From contig OX439051.1 of the NCBI GenBank assembly GCA_949317995.1, positions 40,365,250-40,429,249 of the forward strand: DNA of 64,000 nt. Direction: 5' to 3'. How positions within the stretch are numbered: position 1 is the stretch's first letter; every line of letters starts with the position of its first letter. The position numbers and the translations under genes are program-made. The notes below the pieces were generated by a model that was not told the origin of the DNA, searched no databases, and saw only the letters and a program-made list of their open reading frames with translations. Below are positions 53,986 to 64,000 of this stretch, piece by piece. The stretch comes from Acholoe squamosa. Its lineage: Eukaryota; Annelida; Polychaeta; Phyllodocida; Polynoidae.

Positions 53986-55559
53986 TGGCTACTATTATAC
54001 ACTAACCTGTTATATCCCTTTACTCAATACATGTACCATAAAAACACACATTGAAACACAATTTAAAACACAGAATGACATCAACATCTTTTAATCAAAC
54101 ACCAGAGAATGGAGAAATGGAAAGACAGTGCAAACAGGGCTTGTGCCCAGGGTGGCTGCAGGTATTGATGTGTAAAGCTTATCAACAGTGATAATGCACT
54201 GGTAATTAGCATTTTGATCTAAAAGGTCAAAGCACCTGATCAAGCAATGGCTGCCTACATTGAACAACTTGATTCATGCTATAGGAAGGTAGGGGAGGGG
54301 TATTTTTTTCGAAACCTCAACTAGGTGTCAGTAATTTATACGTGCAAGCATATGAACTCTATAAGGGAGCAATGACACACATCTATATATATGGAAAAGT
54401 ACCAAGACACTGCATAATTATGCTAATTATGCATTTAAAATGCACGGATATGGAATGTTAGGTATCAATCTGGGGTGTTTCGTCCCCCTAAAGAACATGC
54501 CCCCTAAAAAATTGGTTTAAAAAAAGAATAAGCGAAATAGTTTTTTTGACTAGGTGCCTTTTCGGCCCAGCCAGTCTGCCTGTGCCCTTACCATGGTGTG
54601 GACGCGCACTACCTTCTGCCAAAAGATACCTGTGTTGTGCTCAACTGGCAAAAAAAGGCTATGTTTAAGGCAGGAAGAGGTCGAAAAAGGGTTTTTGAGG
54701 GGGGGTTACATGCCAGTGCAGGACTGGCAAAAGGGGGTGCAGGGGGTAGTCAAAAACCTCATATAGGAGTTTTCCCATAGTGCGACCTATAATTTAAGGG
54801 TATTTCGAGCTGGTAATCATCATGGCAATATTTATTTTCAAATCTGCACAATGGGAACAAAGTTATCAATAATTTTAGCAATTTTAGCAATGTTTGGAGG
54901 GTATTAATGATACCATAGGCTTAGATATTGATGTTTAAAGCTATGACATCACAAAAATGGCCATAACTTTCCACCAAATCGTTGTAGGAAAAATATTCAA
55001 ACAGCTATGGACTCCTCTGGAAAATCATTATGGTCTGGGCATGATGCACCAATTTGATCAATTACACCAACTTAGTTGAAATTATGATGTTTTGAGGCTA
55101 TTAGATCTTTGCCGATACATACTATACTACTCAAATGAGCCAAAAACTCATTACTACAGTAATGCTTTGCCAATACACACTATACTACCGAGACTGGGGA
55201 GCGGCTTTCTCGGCTTCATGAAATCAACAAGAAAAACTATCAGGCAGCCTCAAGACTACCAGGTGGCCCAGAACGACCTGTGACAAACATAGACTTGCAT
55301 AGGTCTTATATAAGTCCGTTTTGTTATTGCCTATTTAGTCTGAGGTGAGGTCTTAAATATCATACCTATGCAGGCACAGAAAAAAAAATGAATAACTGAA
55401 AGGACCTCATCAAGGCCTAAGCGGTCTTGGTCAAGATCTGATGATTTCAGTAGATTAGCTATTGTAGATGTTTGGGTCGACAAATGGGTAGTGATTCCTC
55501 CCTTTCCGAGGACGATGTACTATAGCTGGGATGTGTAGACCTCCCAGCTAATGATGACC
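53986..55559. other. No gene recognised
   Basis: A G/A-rich patch (54600-54780) gives two overlapping short frames without recognisable features. The rest is AT-rich. Confidence 0.45.
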
Positions 55560-55850
55560 AGATTTCATCAGCGCCTAAGGTTCCAAAATGGCCTCTCGAA
55601 TTGTATGTGTCGTATTTGAAACCAGATGATGACCAGATTTCATTTTCAAGCAATTATCACTCACATTTCCTTTAAACTGTTTTTGAATATCCCAGGAGAG
55701 TGATTGAGATTAAGACGTATTCAGATTGAATAAGATATCATGTTAACTGACTTTAACCTTTGATGCAGCTTCAAACATGTTGTGCTTATAGCGGTGAGGG
55801 GGAAGATTAAAGTAATCCCACAAGATGACGTCCTGGAGGACAATGAAGTG
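55560..55850 (+). repeat. Dispersed repeat, copy C
   Basis: GGTTCCAAAATGGCCTCTCG at the left, CAGGAGAGTGATTGAGATTA in the middle and GATGACGTCCTGGA at the right match copies A and B in the same order. Confidence 0.7.
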
Positions 55851-57300
55851 CACCTTCCTTTCAAGATTATTTTGGAATTTTCAGTACCATGGAAGCTGGG
55901 ATGCAATTGTAGTACATCAGGCAATGACCTCATCATTGATTGATATATACCATACCTGTACACTTGAGCATGATTTGTTCTCATTATCCCTTATGTCCCT
56001 GTGTTGCTTCCAACAGCTGCATTGTTACAAGGAATTCCTAGAGGGATTTCAAAATCATTATGTGATAAGTACCACTCAACGTGTTAGCACCAATCCACAC
56101 CACCATCTGATGTAGGTCAATGCCAGGTTTGGTGATTGGCACGTGATACTTAATGTTTCAAGTAAGTGTGGTTTCAAATCCATCCTCAAGCTTGATTACT
56201 GTTATTGATTACCAGATCTTACTGGAGTCAGATTGAATGGATTGGATTCCACAGCTATAGGGTTACAAACATGTCAACATGCTCCAATGCCGAACAAAGT
56301 TTGCACCAGCAGTAGTTGTCCTACATAGAATTATCATAATAACTAGTTTAATATAATATTGTAACGTTGTATCTGTTTCATGGTACATTGTTCTTGCACA
56401 ACTTCCCTAGGGCCTAAAAAAGGACCATTAAAGAAAAATGCACATCTATGTAGGTCATGTAGACCCTTGGCTGCAGAATCGTCCTAAAAAGTTAATGTAT
56501 TGATTCAATAGAGCGGATAAAAAGAGCTTTGGCATTCAGGCAAATACAACATGCATACTATTGAGTAGAACAAAGGTAAAGGGGAGGTCAACATTGACCC
56601 TTGATCTTAAGGAATAGGACACAAAATGTGAACTAGTATAGCATATAATAATACACATTTGCTTGAAAAGATTGACAGATCAGTCAGGGTAGCCTGGTGT
56701 TGAAATGGCTTCTAATAACCATTTCCCATTTTTTTTGATATTTTCAATCTTCAACAACAGTTGAAAAATATTGATATTCTAAATAGCTTCTGTAGTGTAG
56801 ATTTATTTGGGGTTCACTCTGCATGCATTGCGCCGAATACTATGATAACGTTGATGTCAATCATTTGGAAGTACAAGATATTGCATTATTCTGATACCAA
56901 AACTCAGCCAAATAACAAAATCTGCCGAGAGGCACTCTATAAGGATCTTCTCCCTTTTGGGATTCTGATTCCAATAGTCCTATTATATGTGATAAAGCCA
57001 CAGAGGATATTATACACTCCTATAATTTGTCGATGTAGCTTTCTGCGTCAGGGGATCTTATGTATTGCACTCACTGCCTATAAGGATTATGTGGTATAAA
57101 CCTCTTTCTGTGTCCATTATAAATTATTACCTGTACTGTCAGACAGATCTCATTTAGGCTAATCTCTTAAGCCTAAAACCCTGTGTAGTGTTTAACGTGC
57201 TATAAATAGTCTTCGTTATTGTGCATTTGTGGAGACTTGGAAAGTACACATTGTGGGCAACTTTCATGTGGTGCTGATACACTCCCAAAAGACAGCATGA
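55851..57300. other. No gene recognised
   Basis: The 112-codon frame at 56761-57099 has no recognisable features. Nothing else is supported. Confidence 0.45.
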
Positions 57301-57905
57301 TGCACCAAAGCTGTCACCCAGTGTCACACCTGAGTTGGTTAGACCTGAGCATATTTGGGTGAGCAGCTCAGTGTGTTCTGTTCATTCAACAGGCTGCAAC
57401 TGTACACCAAATCCCAGCTATATACTGACTAATGTGCAATATGTTCCAGAGGGCATCAGCATACGAGTGTCCATTAAAATTCCAATAATAACCTTTCCCT
57501 ACTAGATATTGTCTCAAATCAGACCAAGAGACCTCCATTATTTTGTAGGATACATAAACTGGAGAATGGCCAGTCATTACTTTGCATCAGAATGCTCCGT
57601 CATTCATGTTCAAAAACATGTACCAATTTAATTTACTTTGAGACTCTAAGCAGCAGAATGTGATCTCTTGCCTTGTAGTATGTGGCCTCGAAATCCACAG
57701 TCACCATGCAGCATCAAATGGCCCTACCTCTTATGTTGAGATATATCAGTTTACATTTAACAGTTGGCTTTTATTTAAAGCATGGCTGATACAGTTACAT
57801 AAGAAGTCAGATTGATGGCGTGACTAACGCGTTTTGGGTAGCTTGAGTACCCTTCTTCTGGATCTTCCTTTATGTTAAGACAAAGGTGGAGTATCTCCAT
57901 GTGAT

Positions 57906-57908
<3 letters not shown>

Positions 57909-57950
<42 letters not shown>
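57909..57950. repeat. (AC)21 microsatellite
   Basis: Uninterrupted AC dinucleotides inside one copy of the local repeat family. The Cys/Val-rich minus-strand frame here is its translation. Confidence 0.98.
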
Positions 57951-57952
<2 letters not shown>

Positions 57953-58790
57953 ATCTTTCTGCATGCTGCCCTGTTTATACCTGTGTGCCTGTCTGCCCTA
58001 CCTCTGAGCTGCCATAGGTTATGAGCTTTCTTTGTCAGAAAATCAATAGGTGCAGGCAGGAGACCAGTGTAGAGATCCGTCTTAGTTGACATTTTATAGC
58101 TGGTGAGTAGGCCCGTTGGTGCCACTTATGATGTCACTTCCTCTGTATTTCTATGGGCTATTTCTGGGGTGTTTACATTCTAGATTTCTTATACCTATAG
58201 CTTCCTTATGGAAGATGCACGCAAAAGCAAGATGGCGTCATTCATTTTTTTCAGGCCATTTCAATTATTGTGATTATTACTCGATGTATAAAACAAGTGA
58301 GTGGAAACAAGTCGATGTATTATAACGTCAGGTGACAATCGGGCACATAGGCCAAATGCTGTACTACAACAAATAGGAGAAGACTCTAATGGGATCACCA
58401 AGACATGATTAATCCTCTCCTGTCAGCCATACAGTCCCCAATGTCACCCCTGAGCTGGTTAGGGCTGAGCCTGTTTGGGTGAGCAGCTCAGTGTGTTCTG
58501 CTCACTCCAGAGGCAGTACCTGTAAATCGGATCTTTGCTGTATATACTGACCCAGTGTGGGGTATGTTTCTGACGGTATCTGGAAGTTGTCAATTACATG
58601 TCCTTGTCTGATGGCCCCTATTCCTATGTGACTTAACATTATCAATAATACCACATTTCTATGATGCATTAACTGGAAAGCCCCCCAGTCATCTTTCTGC
58701 ATCGGAAGGCCCTATCATTCATGCCCAAGCACATGTATGAATACCCTCTAAAGACGACTCGTGAATTGAACATTCTCACAAACCAGTCAG

Positions 58791-58990
58791 TTCTTGCGGG
58801 GATCACAAAGTCATGAAACAAGTTAACAATTGCAAGTTATTCCTGCAAATTGACCGTGTTGATTCTCGTGGAAATCACAAGTCATGACACGGGTTGAAAT
58901 GTTGTGTCATTCTCGAGAATTAAGCGCATTCTTGTGACAATCACGAATCGTGACACACATCTACATCTTGAGTTATTCTCAGGAATTGAC
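58791..58990 (+). repeat. Diverged tandem repeat, about 70-bp period
   Basis: TTCTTGCGGGGATCAC, TTCTCGTGGAAATCAC and TTCTTGTGACAATCAC begin at about 58791, 58863 and 58930. Each is followed by a TCATGACA-like word and TTATTCTC/TCATTCTC. Confidence 0.7.
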
Positions 58991-61900
58991 TATATTACTA
59001 GCCCCATGTAATTGACTTTATGGTTCTAAGGGGGAGAATATTTTATCTTGCATTCGAGTATGTGGCCTCGAAAATGCCCAGTCAACATGCAGCATTGGAT
59101 GGCCCTATTGTCTATGTTGAGTAGAGTAGCTCCGTATGATGTAACACACATACTTATATACCTGAACCACTCTCCTGTTTATACCTGTGCCCCTGATTGT
59201 ACTACTACTTAACTGCCATAAGTCTGGACAACAAATCAATAATTCCGACAGGAGACCAGTGTAGAGATCTGTCCAAGTTGACATTTACACCCGGTAGGTA
59301 GGCAGGCTGGTGCCACACATGACGTCACTTCCTGTGTGTTCTATTTCTAAGGGTCTCTATATAATCTATACACTGCACAATGCCTGTGGTTGCACAGAGC
59401 AGCCCTAGAGAAGATGCATTATGCCACCTCTTTCATTGTCATAGATACTATAATGCATTTACAATGTATAGGGTGCCCCCTGAGTTGTAAGAAATGCTAA
59501 GAGATGCAGTTTGGAATTGACTTTCAGTAGTTTAATACTTCCTATTGTATGATATCCTTACATATATTATAAAGTGCACCCCAAACTCAAGGAAAATTGA
59601 TTGTCACTGTCCCCATGTAATCACTTGTCTCGATCTCCACCCCTGGTCATGTTACCTTACATGAAATGGGCGTAGAAATGAATTCCCTTGAATACACTCT
59701 TATCAATCTATGTTAGGATACTATCTCGCCCTTGGGCCTTGCCCTTATGGTAGACAGGATCCCTCGGGATGGTTCAATGACAAAGTATGCCACAGTCATT
59801 TACCTCTGTCTATATATTATATATCACATACTCCAAAATATCTGTATGCTGTTCTGTTCCAACCTGTGCCGAAGTCTGCCCTACTGTTCGGCTGCAAGAA
59901 GTCCCGCTATAAGCTTTCTTTGACTGCAAATCAATAGGTTCAGACAGGAGACCAGAGTAGAGATCTGTCTTAGTTGACATGTACACCACGGTACCGCGCC
60001 CTTTGGTGACACCCAAGACGTCACTTCCTCTGTATATCTATGGTGTATGTTTAGGGGTTTCAGTTTACTCAGTACATTACAATATGGCTGTTTTTGCATG
60101 TGACTATAGTACCTTTATGGAACATGCAAACAAAAGTGACATGACATCACACTACTGAATGATTATATGTATACCTATTATATACAAAAGTGGAGGCATT
60201 CCAGATTTGTTATACAGTGATTGGAGCCAATATGATTATCTTTTGACCAATTTGCATCAAAAGAGAGAGAGAGTGAATTCAGCTCCATTTTCTTTTTAGC
60301 TCAGGAGGTATCATCTCAGATCCACCCATGCCATTGTCTGAATCAGTAAACTGTCACTTCAACCATTTATCAATCTTTAATGAAATGTAGATAACTGGCC
60401 AATTATATGATAGAACTGCACATAAGATTCATGTAACTAACTAATACAAAGTTTATGGAGTTTTGTTAAGCCAACACATTGTACTCCCTCCTAATCCTCT
60501 TCTTGTTACTGACCCTCTAACAACAGAGAGGTCTACAGGTACGGTAGAATGAACACCCTGTCCTTCTGCAGGTTTGCATTTTACTTGACCATGACAATAA
60601 CTTTGATTTATTTTCCCTTTCTATGCTTATATTTTCACACATTAAAAGCATTAGAAATCCGCCTCTATGACAACTTTCAATGTGTCCATTAGACATTGTG
60701 GCAGAGGAGACAAAGTGCTTTTACAGATATATTTAAATCCAAATATGCCAGAAAATTTTTATTCAATATAAATGCTATCAAAATATTATATCATGAATCT
60801 AGGGTACTGTTTTCCTTTCAAGTAGTGCTCTACTTGGAGAATAGTAAATAATATTGTTCTTTTTTTTACATAGACAGACATTCACCACAGTAAGGTCATC
60901 ACTAAAGACTTTCTTCGGTGTAAGTGTGTTGCCATCGCCAAAGGCAGATGGAAATAATCTAATCTAATGGGATCACTGAGACATAATCAATCCTCTCCTG
61001 TCACCCATACAGCACCCAGTGCCACACCTGAGCTGGTTAGAGCTAAGCATGTTTAGGTGAGCAGCTCAGTGTGTTCTGCTCATTCCACAGGCTTTAATTG
61101 TACACTAAATGTCAGCTATGTACTGAGCAGTGTATGGTATTTTCCAGAAGGAATCTGAAGCTTGCCCATTATATTCCAATGTTGGCCTTTTCCCTATCTT
61201 TCTTAAACTCTACAGACGGAGAGACCATCTTTTGTAAGATGCATGGAGTGGAAAGTATCCAGTCACCATTCAGCATCAGAGGGCCCTCTTTTTTTTCTTG
61301 AGAAAAAGGTAAGTAGCCCCATGTGATGCTAAACGTTCAATTGGACAACCTGCCGTGTCTTGTCTATTAAAATTCAACAACACACATAGGTCAACCTATC
61401 TGCTACTCGTGTGCCCTGAGGTATAAACCTTCAGGGTGCCACCATACACAAGCAGCAATGCATAGTGCCAAATCCGCGCCTTGCCCCGTTAATGTCCTGG
61501 GAACCGGAAATGGAACGGGAAGTTCTGCTCACTCTTCAAGTATAGGTTGCATTTTTGTAGTCTGCAGCATATATATGTGGATATGCTTGCAGGGTGAAAG
61601 TTCTGGATACTTTGAGTGGTAACTAGTGCCATATAAATATGACGCTAGGTATGAGTGTACCTATCTGCCTGCTATCCTGTTCAAGCCCATGTTTTAGTCT
61701 TCCCTACTGTTCCACTGCAATACGTCTAGTTATGAACTTTCTATGACAGCAAATCAATAGGTTCAGACAGGAGACCAGAGTAGAGATCTGTCTTAGTTGA
61801 CATTTACACCCAGTTGCCAGGCTTTTGGTGACACCCATGACATCACAACCTCTATATTTCTATGACTAGTTCTGAGGGGTTCTGTTTACCCAGTACATTA

Positions 61901-62000
61901 GAATATGACTGTGTATGCAAGTACCTATAGTACCTTTATTGAACATGCAAACAAAAGTGGCATGACATCACATTACCATATGACTGTATGTAACCTAATA

Positions 62001-63802
62001 TACGCAAAGTTAGAGGCATTCCACACTTTTTAAATATGCATTAGCTGGGAAATGTCTAATTATCTTTCCCTCTGTTTCTTTTTTAGATTAGGAGGTATCA
62101 CTTCATATGCACCCATGACTGCATTCGGGGTCTAGACATTGTATTAAGTGGCGGATATTGAATTTTCCCATTGATTCATCTTCACTCAACCTCATTCATA
62201 TATAATTGGTCTATTGGACAATAGAAATTTGACATGACTACATAATCATGTGGCCAACTGATGCAAAGTCTATAGAGGTTTGGTTACCCGCCACACAGCT
62301 CTCTCGTCTAATCTTCCTTGTTGACCTCCTATTCACAGAAAGGTCTACGGTTGAAGTAGAAGTCATCCTGCAGGTTGGCATTTTACTTGGTCGGGAGGGT
62401 GAAGAATAGTCCACTATAGCAACACGTAAAACGTGAATGAGACATTATTATCACGTCATGTATTGAGGCCTATACTTGCCTTTCAGAGTATCAAGGTTAA
62501 AACAATAGGGAATTTCCGCTTGATTGTTTCATAACCTTTCAGGTGTATTCAAAGGGTTATATAGATAGAAATAAGCTATGCTTTGTCTATACCTGGTTTT
62601 TCTATCATGTAGAAATGTCATGATCTATATACCTACTTAGCCTAAGCAATGCACGGAGAACCGTTAATAGTCAGTACTGTATCAGTCAAATCATAACCAC
62701 TAAAATGTATACTCCTCCAAAGCACGAAATTTTAATACTAGAAACCAGCCTAGGGTTTTGGTTTACCATGTTGTGGCTTTAAATGATTAAATTCATGTCT
62801 GGTCTTGAAACTAACATATAATGTACACAATATATGTCAATGAGGGATTTAACATTTAAGCTACTTTCCACAACAATAGTTGTGACAAGTAGCAGATCCC
62901 ATCTTTGATTCATTTGCATTTTCAATGCTTACTTTTTCAAAGAATGAAATCATTAGAAAGCTGCCCCTATGACAACTTTGAATTGGTCCATTAGACATTG
63001 TGGCACAGAGGCACAGAAATATTCAAATCCAAATATAGAATGAGACCTGCTATGTACTTTGTCATCTTTTTGATAAAAGAGAAGCATCAACTATTTTAGG
63101 CCAGACATGACTGGCATTATCACGGACAGGCCTTGTCACTATATAGAATCTCATCTGGGTGACTTGTATGGGCACACTCACGTTCATCATTACATTAATT
63201 GCACAGAGTTCTTGATAACCTGGTATTTCCAGTGTTGTTGTCAGATTTCTTCATATCCACAGAGATATTCGAGTACATTGATGTCACTGTGTCAGTGTAT
63301 AAAGCTGACTCTATTTTTTCTTGAAGCAATTCAAACATATATGTGTATGATTATTTTGAAAAAAAAAAAAACATTGTATGTGTTTTGCATTGACTTCTAG
63401 TGCTTCCCTTTGCCATGTCTTCTATTCAATTGTGTTGGACTGATTCTTAAAAGAAACTGAATGTGGGCGAATGTGTACAGTCTACAAAGCATTATAGAAT
63501 AAATGAGCTTTTTTTCATAAAGAGAATGAGTGCTCCAGACTTCCTTCCCGCCCCCTGTTTCTTTGTGTGCCCTTCCTTCCTTGACTAATAAGTTAAACAT
63601 CAATGGAGTTCGTATGATAATGAAACAAATACAAAGGACTTTCATCTCTCTTCATTACTAACAAAGGGAGTTTTGCTGGCACATTTATAGCATTAAGCAT
63701 TTCGAAGTGACCAAGCTGGGCTTAAACAATTCACATCTCTGACATAAACTGAAGTTCCCTACTTCAAACCGTTACTTTATAATACCCGCCATGTATATAT
63801 AT
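62001..63802. other. No gene recognised
   Basis: AT-rich with short frames only. Confidence 0.45.
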
Positions 63803-64000
63803 TGTAGCGCTCTCCAAGCTCCTCCGGATAAGAGAATGACGACCAGTAACACGGACAAGTATAATTAACGTGAATTCTTTATTGCCTGGCTTGCTCTGCC
63901 ACACCAGCTAAGTATATCTCTATCTATATGCCGCTGCTCCTCCTCTCTGGTGCAAGTGCCGGTGCGTCCTATAGCCACCCCAATCTCAGACTGCCTGTCC
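63803..64000 (-). mobile_element. Possible LTR or other element end running off the window
   Basis: TGTAGCGCTCTCCAAGCTCC begins an abrupt shift to GC-rich sequence. The minus strand carries AATAAA (plus TTTATT near 63880). This fits the 3' end of a minus-strand LTR, but only 198 bp are visible and no partner LTR is present. Confidence 0.3.

Larger units (their letters stand above)
57301..62000 (+). repeat. Local repeat family, four diverged copies
   Basis: GGTGAGCAGCTCAGTGTGTT marks copies at about 57358, 58478 and 61054. A second module, GACAGGAGACCAG then GTAGAGATCTGTC and GTTGACAT, occurs near 58050, 59248, 59940 and 61765. Each is followed by a GATGTCACTTCCTCTGT-like end. The copy at 59700-60180 lacks the first module. 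Spacing (about 1.1-2.6 kb) is uneven, suggesting old tandem duplication with later insertions. Confidence 0.75.

Noticed and set aside
56761-57099. 112-codon plus-strand frame
   Set aside because: Composition and residue pattern look random, with no homology that I recognise and no splice or promoter context.

Overview
The window is AT-rich, non-coding-dominated animal DNA, most likely from a marine invertebrate. The evidence is introns with GT/AG ends, Pol III tRNA-like units, a Ty3/Gypsy element with an envelope, a large intron-containing DNA transposon, many fold-back elements and diverged segmental duplications. The species cannot be fixed from sequence alone, and I recognise no ordinary host protein gene.

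Region 1-16060: a nearly complete Ty3/Gypsy (errantivirus-like) provirus lies on the minus strand at 998-15706. Its 1,347-bp LTRs differ at about 9 positions. It carries a gag without zinc knuckle, a full pol, and an envelope broken by a frameshift. It sits inside one copy of a dispersed repeat with a 4-bp TAAA target duplication. Between env and the 3' LTR is 2.7 kb of unusual DNA: two AT-rich minisatellites and a compact gene on the opposite (plus) strand. That gene has a TATA-like/Inr pair, a Kozak-type ATG, a 159-codon intronless ORF and, 47 nt after the stop, a textbook replication-dependent histone 3'-end stem-loop followed by a purine-rich HDE-like element. This antisense gene with histone-type 3' processing is the most striking observation.

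Region 16060-31980: two tRNA-like Pol III units, several decayed tRNA-like sequences, hairpin elements, and the first block of a diverged segmental duplication (about 19147-28430).

Region 31979-40917: an 8.9-kb DNA transposon with 25-bp terminal inverted repeats and an ATAA target duplication. It carries a six-exon transposase-like gene (about 1,280 codons if the proposed splicing is right). Twelve copies of a 19-bp motif, GTAATGCGCGTGATGAAAC and close variants, are scattered through it, three of them in a 381-bp tandem array. It resembles Sola-type elements, but that assignment is inference.

Region 41000-64000: a second copy of the dispersed repeat, the second block of the segmental duplication (43264-49090), three tandem copies of a 1,358-bp unit containing inverted minisatellites (49001-53073), a further local repeat family (57300-62000), and a possible LTR running off the right edge.
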